In this document: positions 45,832-55,032 of the stretch, in pieces
Layout: every line of letters starts with the position of its first letter
Position numbering within the stretch: the first letter of the stretch is position 1
DNA from: Flavobacteriaceae bacterium
GTDB taxonomy: Bacteria; Bacteroidota; Bacteroidia; Flavobacteriales; Flavobacteriaceae
Reading direction: 5' to 3'
DNA: 64,000 bases
Assembly (NCBI GenBank): GCA_024743095.1
Contig: JANSXF010000005.1
Span: 39,140 to 103,139, forward strand
Position numbers and translations under genes: made by a program
Notes under the pieces: generated by a model
The model's database searches: none
The model's input: the letters and a program-made list of their open reading frames with translations, nothing else
Told to the model about the DNA's origin: nothing

Positions 45832-48800
45832 TTATCTATTTAAATACAACCAATCCGTTCTTGGCTCCGAACCATCACCCAAATCCAATACATAATAATA
45901 GGTTCCCACGGGCAGCTGGTCTTCGGGTTGTACCATAGCGCGTCCGTTTGGCGTACCATCCCAATCATTTTTATAGGATTTTATCTGGTAAACGATATTC
46001 CCCCATCGGTTATATACTTGAAGTGTATTGTTCGGGTAGCGGCCTAGACAATCAATCTTAAAATAATCGTTGACCCCATCTCCATTGGGAGAAAACTCGT
46101 TGTAAACAACAAGACAACTTGGATCTACAAACGCTTCTGAGGAATTATTACTTTCATCCGTATCCCATTGATCTACAAAAGAAAGACTTGCCCTGTTTAT
46201 ATAATCATCAATATCTACAACCTTAACAGTAAGCCGTAGGGTGGCCGTTCCAGAGACTGGAAGGGACTCAATTTCCCAAAATAAAGATTCGGAATCATAG
46301 GTTCCCTGGGTGGTCTGTGAACTGATAAATTGATAGCCCAAGGGCAATTCTTCCTGTATGCCAATATGTGTGGCATCATCTAAACCTTGATTGGTCACCG
46401 TTATTTCAAAAACAACCTCATCCCCTATATTGGGCATTGCGTTGTTTACGTTCTTTGTAATGGCAATATCTGTGGTTTGAGGCACTACAAAAGCTGTTGC
46501 CTCGTCATCATCGGCGATACCGTCTGCAAAATCATCTTCTCCAATACCTGATGATGGGTCGCTATCAGGGTCAGGATATAAACTTGAAGAAATAAAAGCC
46601 TCGTTCAGATATTCATTTTCTGCACCTGATGGCGCATTTACCAGAGCCAAAACCTCTAAACTTTCCGTATCCTGGTTCAGAATGGATCGGTTCACGTTCC
46701 AAATTCCAGAAGCCACATTGTACACTCCCGCAGTGGAGGTGTGCGATTGATAGGTATAACCGGATGGCAGTAAATCCGTAACCACCACATTTCTGGCATC
46801 GGATGGACCACTGTTGGTAACGTTTACAACAAAACGAACCACATCGCCCACGTTGGGGTTTGTATTGTCCACCGTTTTGGAGAGCGACAAATCACTCAAC
46901 CCTCCTGGAACGGGTATCACGGTCGACTGATCATCTTCGGAACCTAAATTATTGTTGGGTGTGGAATCTGGGTCAAAAGTATCCGAGGCTATTAGCTCCG
47001 CCTTGTTCCGATATTCGCCACTGGCAAGTACAATTGCGCGTAACTCCAACGTTGCACTTGAGGCGTTTGTCAAAAATGGTATATCCCAAGATCCCGCTAT
47101 TTCGTCATAAATACCGGTTGATGTTGTCGCAGAAACAAATTGGTAACCGCTTTCCAACTCATCTTCAACAATCAACCCGGAGGCATCGTTGGGTCCATCA
47201 TTGCGGACTTCTACGGTAAAAATGATTTCCTCCCCAACCTCTGGATTCCCATCGCTTACAGTTTTGGATACCGAAATATCGGAAACATGCCTTGGAAACA
47301 CCGTTTGTTCATCCTGGTCATCTTCTGAAAGTACATTATTGCCAGGTGTAGAGTCCATATCAAAAAAAACAGCGCTCATCAACTCAGTAATTGCCCTGTA
47401 ATCACCCGAAGGGTTTACCTCGGCAACTATTTGAAGCCCTGTCTGTGATTCCAAAGCCAAATTGCCCACGTTCCAAATTCCGTTAGATGGATCAAATAAA
47501 CCACCCGAATCATCGGAGACATACCTAAATCCATCCGGCAAAGTATTTTCAACAACAATTCCCATGGCATCACTTGGCCCCTCATTGGTCAGGGTAATGG
47601 TGAACAAAGCCTCCGTTCCCACATCCGGGGAGGCGTTGTCGACAGTAATATCCAAGTTTAAATCTGCGGACGGAACGGGAGTAGTTCCAGCATTATCTTG
47701 GTCATTTTCAAAAATATTGTTGTTATTGGGGATAGAATTGGGGTCATACTGGTCGGATGCAGATACTTCGGTGACGTTAAAATGATCCCCCGTGTTGTTT
47801 ACGGTGGCCACAATGGTAAGGGTTTCCGTAGTGGCATCTTCCAAATCCCCGTTGAGATTCCACATTCCCGAGCTTTCATTGTAGATGCCTGCCGTGGTGC
47901 CATGGGAAACATAGGTGTATCCATCCGGCAACACATCCATCACCGCGACCCCGGTAGCATCACTAGGGCCCAAATTTGTAATGTTGATGGTGAAAATCAC
48001 ATCTTGACCTACATACGGACTCAATACATTCACAGATTTCCGCAACAGCAAATCGGCAACTGGAATTACAATGGGTTCTATGGTCTGCTGATCATCTTCC
48101 GATTCGTTGTTGTTATTAGGGCTGGAATCCACATCCATCTCCGAAACGTTCGTCAACTCTGCGGTATTGGTATAATTCCCGGTTGGCAGAACCTCTACGG
48201 TAATTTCTAAAGTTTCAGAAGCTCCGTTGGTCAAATCTCCTACGACCCATGAACCATTCATAGCATTATAAGTACCCACAGAAGGGTTAGAACTGATTAA
48301 TTGATAACCAGAGGCCAAAACATCGGTTACAACCACATTAGCGGCATCACTTGGACCATCATTCTGAACCGTAACTGTAAAAAGTATCTCCTCTCCCACT
48401 TCTGGGATGATTTGGTCTACCGTTTTGGCAACGGATATATCTACCAATGGCACGGGCACGACCGATACTCCATCTTGATCATCTTCACCTGGGATATTAT
48501 TGTTCGGAGTTGAATCAATATCCGTTTGATCATGAGCTATAATTTCTGTCACATTATCATAATCTCCCGAAGCGTTTACCTTGCAAAGGATACTTAAACT
48601 CGTTGAATCACCGCTTGCAACCGAACCAACATTCCAAATACCGGTAACTTCATCGTAATCACCTCCACCATCGTCAGAAACATAGTTGTATCCCGAAGGC
48701 AATAGATCCAATACTTCTACAGAAGTTGCTCCACTGGGACCGTCGTTGGTCACCGTCAGAGTAAACCTTACATTGTCACTCACCAAAGGCGGTGATTTAT

Positions 48801-49974
48801 CAATAGTTTTGGTCAAAGAGAGGTCAATTACCGGCTCAGGGGTCAGAACAATTTCATCTTGATCGTCCTCAGTAAGAATGTTATTGTTAGGAGCTGAATC
48901 GATATCAAAAGCATCCGAAGCGATTATTTGTGATGTATTTGTATAATTTCCCGAAGCATTTATATCTACAACAATAGTGAGTGTCTCTGTAGCTGCATTG
49001 GCCACGGTGCCAACTTGCCAAATCCCGGTAAGCGGGTCGTAAGTTCCGGTTGTTGCCGAATAAGAGTCAAAGGCAAAGCCCGACAGCAACTGGTCTTGTA
49101 CCTGTACATTATTGGCACCGTGGGGGCCGTTATTGGATACGGATACCTCAAAACTGATTTGCGAGCCCACATAAGGGGAGAGGTTGCCACCTACCACGGA
49201 TTTGTCCAGGGAAAGGTCGGCCTGAACCGGAGCGGCGTCAATATTGTCCTCATCATCTTCACTTTGGTCCCCATCATCATTGTTGGTCCTACTGTCCTCA
49301 TCCATTTGATAGGCATAGATCACTTCAGCAATATGGATATATTCCCCATCGGTCCCTGTTGGGGGTTGCACTATGGCATTAAAATTCAAAGAAATCGTGT
49401 TGCTCCCCACCGGTACACCAAAACCAGACCATGTTATTTTCTGCAAGCCATCCATAGAACCGGAATTATCGATTGCGGCAATATTGGAATAGCCCGATGG
49501 AACAAAATATTCAACCACAACATTTGTTGCATCAACATCACCAAAATTGCTCATGTTTACGGTGAAAGTCACCACTTCTCCAATATCAGGTTCGCTATTG
49601 CTCGCCACTATTTCCATTTCCAAATCAATGCCCTGTACCGTAATTCCAACGAAATCTGAAGCTATGTCACAGCTACCTGAAACGGTCCATTCGAAAATAT
49701 AAGCTCCCGGCACCAAATCCAATAATTGGGTCTGGGGGTCATTTACATCATCAATAGTTACAGGGGCGGGGCCTGACAAAAAGGTCCAGATTCCAGAATT
49801 CCCTGCCCCCGGTGGGGCAGCATCCATAAAAACGGATGTAACGTCCGATGTAATTTGGTTTGGCCCGGCATTGGCCTCACAATCCTGAGCATGACCCACT
49901 TGAACCGATGCAAAACCAAGAAAGATCAACACTAAAAAACACCTAAAAATTAGGGAGGATTGGGGTTTGTTCAT
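45832..49974 (-). CDS. nine-repeat DUF11 surface protein with T9SS type B sorting domain
   Basis: I chose Met31 of the long reading (coordinate 49974, 1380 residues) because it gives a proper signal peptide (FRCFLVLIFLGFASVQVGHA). A short N-terminal domain (GPNQITSDVTSVFMDAAPPG) is followed by nine DUF11-type domains of about 125 residues. Each begins like SDLSLSKTVDNTNPNVGDVV. The linkers between them are acidic (DIDSTPNNNIPGEDDQD). The C-terminal 95 residues (VVYNEFSPNGDGVNDYFKID, VYNRWGNIVYQI, ending LNR) are the gliding-motility-associated T9SS type B signal. It is likely a large cell-surface adhesin or stalk. It is the first gene of a pair with PorP/SprF. Confidence 0.93.
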   Translation of the reverse strand: MNKPQSSLIFRCFLVLIFLGFASVQVGHAQDCEANAGPNQITSDVTSVFMDAAPPGAGNSGIWTFLSGPAPVTIDDVNDPQTQLLDLVPGAYIFEWTVSGSCDIASDFVGITVQGIDLEMEIVASNSEPDIGEVVTFTVNMSNFGDVDATNVVVEYFVPSGYSNIAAIDNSGSMDGLQKITWSGFGVPVGSNTISLNFNAIVQPPTGTDGEYIHIAEVIYAYQMDEDSRTNNDDGDQSEDDEDNIDAAPVQADLSLDKSVVGGNLSPYVGSQISFEVSVSNNGPHGANNVQVQDQLLSGFAFDSYSATTGTYDPLTGIWQVGTVANAATETLTIVVDINASGNYTNTSQIIASDAFDIDSAPNNNILTEDDQDEIVLTPEPVIDLSLTKTIDKSPPLVSDNVRFTLTVTNDGPSGATSVEVLDLLPSGYNYVSDDGGGDYDEVTGIWNVGSVASGDSTSLSILCKVNASGDYDNVTEIIAHDQTDIDSTPNNNIPGEDDQDGVSVVPVPLVDISVAKTVDQIIPEVGEEILFTVTVQNDGPSDAANVVVTDVLASGYQLISSNPSVGTYNAMNGSWVVGDLTNGASETLEITVEVLPTGNYTNTAELTNVSEMDVDSSPNNNNESEDDQQTIEPIVIPVADLLLRKSVNVLSPYVGQDVIFTINITNLGPSDATGVAVMDVLPDGYTYVSHGTTAGIYNESSGMWNLNGDLEDATTETLTIVATVNNTGDHFNVTEVSASDQYDPNSIPNNNNIFENDQDNAGTTPVPSADLNLDITVDNASPDVGTEALFTITLTNEGPSDAMGIVVENTLPDGFRYVSDDSGGLFDPSNGIWNVGNLALESQTGLQIVAEVNPSGDYRAITELMSAVFFDMDSTPGNNVLSEDDQDEQTVFPRHVSDISVSKTVSDGNPEVGEEIIFTVEVRNDGPNDASGLIVEDELESGYQFVSATTSTGIYDEIAGSWDIPFLTNASSATLELRAIVLASGEYRNKAELIASDTFDPDSTPNNNLGSEDDQSTVIPVPGGLSDLSLSKTVDNTNPNVGDVVRFVVNVTNSGPSDARNVVVTDLLPSGYTYQSHTSTAGVYNVASGIWNVNRSILNQDTESLEVLALVNAPSGAENEYLNEAFISSSLYPDPDSDPSSGIGEDDFADGIADDDEATAFVVPQTTDIAITKNVNNAMPNIGDEVVFEITVTNQGLDDATHIGIQEELPLGYQFISSQTTQGTYDSESLFWEIESLPVSGTATLRLTVKVVDIDDYINRASLSFVDQWDTDESNNSSEAFVDPSCLVVYNEFSPNGDGVNDYFKIDCLGRYPNNTLQVYNRWGNIVYQIKSYKNDWDGTPNGRAMVQPEDQLPVGTYYYVLDLGDGSEPRTDWLYLNR

Positions 49975-50132
49975 AGTTTGGACGATGAGATGTTCCTTAC
50001 GTAGTAAGGCATATCCAAACTTATCAAGAACAGGGTAGATTGGAGAAGTTATGTTGTATGGCAAGATGGTTTTGTTGTGAAACGGCCCATAATTGATGAA
50101 AGAATCCTCTCACTTTAACCTATTTTTAATAC

Positions 50133-50158
50133 AAAAGCCAGTAGCAAATGCTACTGGC
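50133..50158 (-). terminator. intrinsic terminator on the minus strand
   Basis: GCCAGTAGCA (50137-50146) and TGCTACTGGC (50149-50158) form a 10-bp perfect stem. On the minus strand TTTT follows (50133-50136). It lies after the Big_2-like remnant gene and upstream of the DUF11 gene. Confidence 0.7.
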
Positions 50159-50279
50159 CAATTGCAGGTCAAAAAAGCATTTATCCATCGTCGCCTACCA
50201 ACCAATTGAAACGATGGACGACCCTTCCAACACTTTCACTATTTAATACACCGATTCAAATTTAATAGCGCGATGCCGT

Positions 50280-50440
50280 TTAAAGGGACTGTTGTACTAT
50301 CTGTATTTCCACGGTATCAGATTTTCTTGGGTTATCCATAGAAATAGCCAAAATCCTAACCTCCCCTTTGGAATGTGCGGTGACGACACCCGTTTGATTT
50401 ACAGAGGCAACATCTTCATTGGAACTGCTCCAGAACACTA
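50280..50440 (-). pseudogene. Big_2 (bacterial Ig-like) domain remnant
   Basis: The last 50 residues of a short minus-strand frame read VFWSSSNEDVASVNQTGVVT, then AHSKGEVRILAISMDN, the pattern of a C-terminal Big_2 domain (W-x-SSNxxVAxVxxxGxVTA). Nothing upstream of about 50440 continues the domain, and no signal peptide exists. A strong terminator follows it, as after a real gene end. It is probably the 3' end of a lost surface protein. Confidence 0.6.
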
Positions 50441-50658
50441 GCCAAAAAACTGTAACCCTTATCGAAAAAGAACCCACATATTATTTTGCACAACACAAAA
50501 GGAAAACCGACCAACCCAGGGTCGGATGACGTTAAACCCAAATTATGACTAAAAAAGTAGAAATGATCTCATCATAAAGGGCTATGGAAGAAACATCGCA
50601 AAATTAAGGCATTCAGATTACAAAATCTTAAAATTTGTCCATAATCGAGGTAATCTAC

Positions 50659-50697
50659 TTGTGATCCCATCTTTTTTAGATAAGTTTGTATACTTAT
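50659..50697 (+). promoter_or_regulatory. promoter with overlapping palindrome at the 103-residue gene
   Basis: TTG (50659-50661), 19 nt, then TAAGTTTG (50681-50688) match the Bacteroidota TTG-N19-TAnnTTTG promoter. A dyad ATAAGT-N6-ACTTAT spans 50680-50697 and covers both the -7 element and the ATG at 50696. A repressor bound there would block transcription. The start codon lies only 7 nt after the -7 element, so the mRNA would be almost leaderless. Confidence 0.55.
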
Positions 50698-51007
50698 GAA
50701 GCAAAGTCGTTTTCTAAATAGCATCACCTTCGCTTTTCTTGCCCTGTTTTTGGCAACGAAACTTGTGGGGTTCCATGTGCTTACCCATCACGACGACACG
50801 GAAGGATATTTAGATCACTGTGCCATTTGTCACAATATCGCCTCCGATACTCATACGCCCGGTATTTTAACCGATTCTGCCGAACCTATTTCCGAGCAAA
50901 TTGAAATTGCTGTTCAACAGAAAATTGATTCCACGTACGATTTTCAGGTTTCTTGCACCTTGGCAACAAGCCAGCTCTTCTCGAGGCCACCACCCACCAC
51001 CCTCTAA
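50696..51007 (+). CDS. small His/Cys-containing membrane-associated protein
   Basis: The 103-residue protein has an N-terminal hydrophobic helix or signal (SITFAFLALFLATKLVGFHV). It is followed by a His/Cys-rich patch, LTHHDDTEGYLDHCAICHNI, of the sort that binds transition metals. The end is Pro-rich (SRPPPTTL). No named family is certain. It precedes a TonB-dependent receptor and two His-rich lipoproteins on the same strand, which suggests a metal-related unit. A similar gene order (small Cys-rich protein, then TonB receptor) recurs at 63010. Confidence 0.7.
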   Translation: MKQSRFLNSITFAFLALFLATKLVGFHVLTHHDDTEGYLDHCAICHNIASDTHTPGILTDSAEPISEQIEIAVQQKIDSTYDFQVSCTLATSQLFSRPPPTTL

Positions 51008-51227
51008 CACCCATTCATTTTTCCGTCAAAAGGGTCTTTATCCCCAAATTAGGGGTGAAAGCTATTTGAATGTACTCAATGTGTATAAAGCGTGCTAAAA
51101 TGGTATAGCGCTTATCAACTGTCCATTGATGGATCTATTCAATCTCTTCTGAAAACAAATGCAATGGGACAAGGCCTAGAAGCTTCCTCTCTGGAGGTGA
51201 TTTGAGAATCCCATAGTATTCCCTAAA

Positions 51228-53600
51228 ATGATTAAATACTTGCTATTCGCATGGCTGCTCATCAGTCTGTGCGTTTCGGCATCCGCACAAGAATACCATA
51301 CTATAAAGGGTATTGTAGTGGATGCAAATACTTCGGCACCTATCGCTGGGGTAAACATAATTGGAAAAGATTTATATGCAATTTCTGCAGACAATGGCGA
51401 GTTCGTCATCAAAAATGCATCAGCAGGAAAATACCGCTTTGAAATCACCCATATCGGGTATGGACATGAACATTTTACCGTGGAAATCGGTCGAGATGAT
51501 ATCCAAGGGCTGACCATCCGATTAAAGGAATCCATCACAAATTTGGATGGTGTGGAACTTCTTGGGAAAACGGAAAAACGGAAAGCACAAGAACTATCCA
51601 CCATAACAGTAGGGGTGGATGAAGAATTCTTGAACAAGAACCGGGAAAACAGCTTGATGCAGACCTTGAAAAAGATTCCGGGGGTGAGCACCATCACCAT
51701 TGGTTCCGGACAATCAAAACCTGTTATCCGTGGTTTGGGCTTTAATCGGGTAAGCGTGGTCCAGAACGGTATAAAGCATGAAGCACAGCAATGGGGCAAT
51801 GATCATGGCCTTGAGATTGACCAATACGGAATAGAAAGTATACAAATTGTAAAAGGCCCAGCTTCGCTGGTCTACGGTTCGGATGCCATTGCAGGGGTCG
51901 TGGACATTCAACCCTCCAAAGTCCCATTGCCGAATTCGTTCAGTGGAGAAGTTAATATATTGGGAGAGACCAACAACGACCTGATCGGCATATCTACCGG
52001 TATACAGGGACGAAAACAGCATTGGTTCTACAGAGGTCGTTTAACCTATAGGGATTATGCCGATTATAAAGTTCCCACGGACAGGATCAACTATGAAAAC
52101 TACATTTTTGAGCTTCACGAGAACAACCTCAGAAATACTGCGGGCGAAGAGATCAATACCAGTTTTAGTATTGGTTACATCTCCGGTAATATAAAATCTG
52201 AAACCTTTTTTAGCAATGTCAATGCCAAGAACGGTTTTTTTGCCAACGCCCATGGTCTTGAGGTTCGCTCCTCCAACATTGATTATGACAGTTCTAACCG
52301 TGATGTAGACCTTCCCTTTCATCGTGTGAACCATTTTAAGGTAACCAACAACACTACCCTATATTTGGACCGACATACTTTGGAGCTTGATCTTGGCTAT
52401 CAAAATAATCAACGAGATGAAAATTCCGAGCCCGTTCCACATGGCAACATGCCCACACCTCCCAATAGCAGGGAGCGGATATTCACAAAAAATACATACT
52501 CCCTAAACCTTAAAGATACTTTCAGCCCCAATGACAAACACCATGTAGTCCTTGGAATAAACACCGAATTACAAAATAACAATATTGGTGGCTGGGGGTT
52601 TTTGGTTCCAGCATACAATAGGTACTCCGCCGGGATTTTCATTTATGATCACTTTAAGCTGAACGATAATCTTCACCTCCAAGGAGGGCTACGTTATGAT
52701 GCCGGCCTTATGGAGACCAAGGCCCATTTTGATTGGTTCCAAACACCGATAGAAAACCCAGATGGTTCCACTTCCAGAGTGTACATACAACGGGCCCTGA
52801 ATGAGAATATCGAATTTGGAAATGTAAGTGGTTCCCTTGGCCTGAGCTACATCCATAAAAACACTTCCTACAAGATAAATCTTGGCAAAAGCTTTAGAAT
52901 GCCCTTGGCCAACGAACTGGCCTCTGATGGGGTAAACTACCATATGTACCGATATGAGAGGGGCAATATGAACCTTGACCCCGAGCAATCCTATCAGTTG
53001 GATATTGATATTGATCATTCCTCTTCGAAATTCAATATTGGGGTCAGCCCATTTGTGAATTTCTTTGAGAATTTTATTTACCTGAACCCAACCCCCAATT
53101 ATTATGAAACCTTGCAAATTTACGAGTACACCCAAAGTAAGGTGTTCCGGTTTGGTGGGGAGGCTCGTGCCGGAATCAATGTAACTCCGATGCTACGGTT
53201 GGATTCGTCTGTCGAGTATGTGTATTCCAGACAGACCAGCGGACCCAAAAAAGATTTTACCATTCCGTTTTCGCCACCACTTTCAGGGTTATTCTCGGTC
53301 AGCTATCAATTCAAGGATATCGCATTTATGCAATCGCCACAGGTTACAGCTGATTTTAGGGTAACTGCGGCTCAAAACGACATAGTACCCCCGGAAGAGG
53401 TTACCAATGGGTACCAAATGCTCAATCTATCGGCCAACACACAACTCCAACTCTTTGGCACGGGAAAACCAGCTCAATTGCGCATCAAATTAAACAATGT
53501 ATTCAATACCGAATACTACGATCATACCAGTTTTTATAGGCTCATCGATGTTCCAGAACCTGGCAGGAACCTTTCGATTTCGATGACCATACCATTTTAA
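51228..53600 (+). CDS. TonB-dependent receptor, candidate metal or metallophore transporter
   Basis: The 790-residue protein has a signal peptide ending near VSASA. A carboxypeptidase-like regulatory domain follows (IKGIVVDANTSAPIAGVNII), then a plug (NSLMQTLKKIPGVSTITIGS, PVIRGLGFNRVSVVQNGIKH, VKGPASLVYGSDAIAGVVDI). The plug carries EAQQWGNDHGLEID, a block common in receptors for metals. The barrel ends ISMTIPF with the usual terminal Phe. A GGAGGTGAT string lies 26 nt upstream of the ATG, too far to be a normal Shine-Dalgarno. It is followed 39 nt later by a DUF4625-like lipoprotein. Confidence 0.9.
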   Translation: MIKYLLFAWLLISLCVSASAQEYHTIKGIVVDANTSAPIAGVNIIGKDLYAISADNGEFVIKNASAGKYRFEITHIGYGHEHFTVEIGRDDIQGLTIRLKESITNLDGVELLGKTEKRKAQELSTITVGVDEEFLNKNRENSLMQTLKKIPGVSTITIGSGQSKPVIRGLGFNRVSVVQNGIKHEAQQWGNDHGLEIDQYGIESIQIVKGPASLVYGSDAIAGVVDIQPSKVPLPNSFSGEVNILGETNNDLIGISTGIQGRKQHWFYRGRLTYRDYADYKVPTDRINYENYIFELHENNLRNTAGEEINTSFSIGYISGNIKSETFFSNVNAKNGFFANAHGLEVRSSNIDYDSSNRDVDLPFHRVNHFKVTNNTTLYLDRHTLELDLGYQNNQRDENSEPVPHGNMPTPPNSRERIFTKNTYSLNLKDTFSPNDKHHVVLGINTELQNNNIGGWGFLVPAYNRYSAGIFIYDHFKLNDNLHLQGGLRYDAGLMETKAHFDWFQTPIENPDGSTSRVYIQRALNENIEFGNVSGSLGLSYIHKNTSYKINLGKSFRMPLANELASDGVNYHMYRYERGNMNLDPEQSYQLDIDIDHSSSKFNIGVSPFVNFFENFIYLNPTPNYYETLQIYEYTQSKVFRFGGEARAGINVTPMLRLDSSVEYVYSRQTSGPKKDFTIPFSPPLSGLFSVSYQFKDIAFMQSPQVTADFRVTAAQNDIVPPEEVTNGYQMLNLSANTQLQLFGTGKPAQLRIKLNNVFNTEYYDHTSFYRLIDVPEPGRNLSISMTIPF

Positions 53601-53639
53601 TTAAATCAAATGAAGTTTAACACCAAAAACAGAAACAAC

Positions 53640-54419
53640 ATGAAAACTAATTTTAAATCTTTGGCGATTATCGCAGTTGGAGCTATTGCCCTACAATCAT
53701 GTAGCAGTGATGATGATGGCGGCACTTCCGTAGCTGCACCCGAAATTTCGAATTTTGAGTATGGCGAGGGAAGCTCCCACTCAACGGAACAAGTGGCCTA
53801 TAAAGGTTCCGATATCCATCTGGAGGCTGAAATCAATGCCCCGGGAACGGTAAGCAGTATCGAATTGAGCATTCACGGACACGACCTTGAAGTAGGAGAA
53901 GGTGAAGTAGAGTGGGATTTTGAGCAGACATATACCGATGCCAGCTACTTGGTAATCAACCCAACATTTCACGAGCACGTGGACATCCCTTCCGACATTC
54001 CATCCGGTGAATACCACATTACATTGACCGTTACAGATGAATTGGGCAATAGCACCGAGGTTGAAGGCCATGTAGACATCATGGATGCCATCTCATTAAG
54101 TGCTTTTTCCATTGATGAGACCGTAGTTCGCGGTACAGATATGCATGCAGAATTTATGATCAATGCGGTAAACGGAATCCATGAAATTACGGTCGACATT
54201 CACGGGCACGATTTGCCTGTAGGTGAAGGAGAAGTGGAATGGGACTTTGAGCAAACATATTCCGAAGGATATCACGAGCTATCCGAAGTAGAGTTCCATG
54301 AACACATCGATGTTCCGGCAACAGCACCGACAGGTGAGTACCATGTCCTTTTTACGGTAGAGGATGAAGATGGGAACACCGTTGAATACGAAACACATAT
54401 TGATGTAACCGCATCATAA
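53640..54419 (+). CDS. His-rich lipoprotein with two DUF4625-like domains
   Basis: I use ATG at 53640 (259 residues) rather than 53610 because MKTNFKSLAIIAVGAIALQS followed by Cys is a proper lipoprotein signal. Two tandem homologous domains follow. Both contain the block IHGHDL-x-VGEGEVEWDFEQTY and a later FHEHxDxP. The His-x-His and His-Glu-His pairs, with acidic neighbours, suggest surface metal binding. A role in passing metal to the upstream receptor is inference. The 160-residue lipoprotein downstream shares the general fold. Confidence 0.82.
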   Translation: MKTNFKSLAIIAVGAIALQSCSSDDDGGTSVAAPEISNFEYGEGSSHSTEQVAYKGSDIHLEAEINAPGTVSSIELSIHGHDLEVGEGEVEWDFEQTYTDASYLVINPTFHEHVDIPSDIPSGEYHITLTVTDELGNSTEVEGHVDIMDAISLSAFSIDETVVRGTDMHAEFMINAVNGIHEITVDIHGHDLPVGEGEVEWDFEQTYSEGYHELSEVEFHEHIDVPATAPTGEYHVLFTVEDEDGNTVEYETHIDVTAS

Positions 54420-54470
54420 AACCAATTGCCGCATGGCATTCAAGTGCCATGCGGCTAATTTTTCTAAAAA

Positions 54471-54953
54471 ATGAATATGAAATCGATTATCAAATACGTA
54501 CAGATCCTTCCTTTGATAATGATGATAGCATCTTGTTCCAGTAGCGACGATAGCGGTGTTGATGAGGAAAAACCATCCATAACAATTAATTATGATGGTG
54601 GATTTCCCCAAGCCTGTGAGGTTTTGGAAAGGGGGAACACCTACACCTTTAAAGCCAAGGTGACAGATAATCTTGCGCTTGCTGCTTACAGTTTGAACGT
54701 CCACCACAATTTTGACCATCATACACACGATGACCAAGGAGCCCAATGTGAACTGGAATCCACCAAGGAGGCCATAAACCCGATGATTTACATAGAGAAT
54801 TTCAATTTGGAGGATGGCACCACTTCCTATGAAATCAATGTTTCAATTAACGTCCCAGAAGATATTGATACAGGAGATTACCATTGCTCATTCTCTGTAA
54901 CCGATGTTACCGGATGGCAAAGTAGGACTTCGGTGGACATTAAGATACTTTAA
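54471..54953 (+). CDS. His-rich DUF4625-like lipoprotein
   Basis: The 160-residue protein has a lipoprotein signal ending MMIASC. One DUF4625-like domain follows (RGNTYTFKAKVTDNLALAAY to YHCSFSVTDVTGWQSRTSVD). Its loop HHNFDHHTHDDQGAQC holds five His, three Asp and a Cys in 16 residues, a probable metal site. It ends the plus-strand unit and is followed by a strong terminator 24 nt after the stop. Met3 is an alternative start. Confidence 0.82.
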   Translation: MNMKSIIKYVQILPLIMMIASCSSSDDSGVDEEKPSITINYDGGFPQACEVLERGNTYTFKAKVTDNLALAAYSLNVHHNFDHHTHDDQGAQCELESTKEAINPMIYIENFNLEDGTTSYEINVSINVPEDIDTGDYHCSFSVTDVTGWQSRTSVDIKIL

Positions 54954-54976
54954 TTGTCGTTTTAGTTAATGGGAAG

Positions 54977-55014
54977 AAAAAAGGAGGCCTCGTTAATACG
55001 AACCTCCTTTTTTT
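54977..55014. terminator. bidirectional terminator between the DUF4625 genes and nrdA
   Basis: AAAAAAGGAGG (54977-54987) pairs with CCTCCTTTTTT (from 55003) and an inner TCGT/ACGA stem extends it. Runs of A and T on both sides allow termination in both directions between converging genes. Confidence 0.88.
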
Positions 55015-55032
55015 ATTGGTTGTTATTTGCTT

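Noticed and set aside
49015..49659. A 214-codon plus-strand open frame inside the DUF11 gene
   Set aside because: It is antisense to repeated domains of a clear T9SS protein, with no recognisable protein features.
45832..50064. Repeats in the DUF11 gene as a CRISPR or satellite array
   Set aside because: The repeats are coding domains with only partial DNA identity and no constant spacer structure. No CRISPR-like array was found anywhere in the window.
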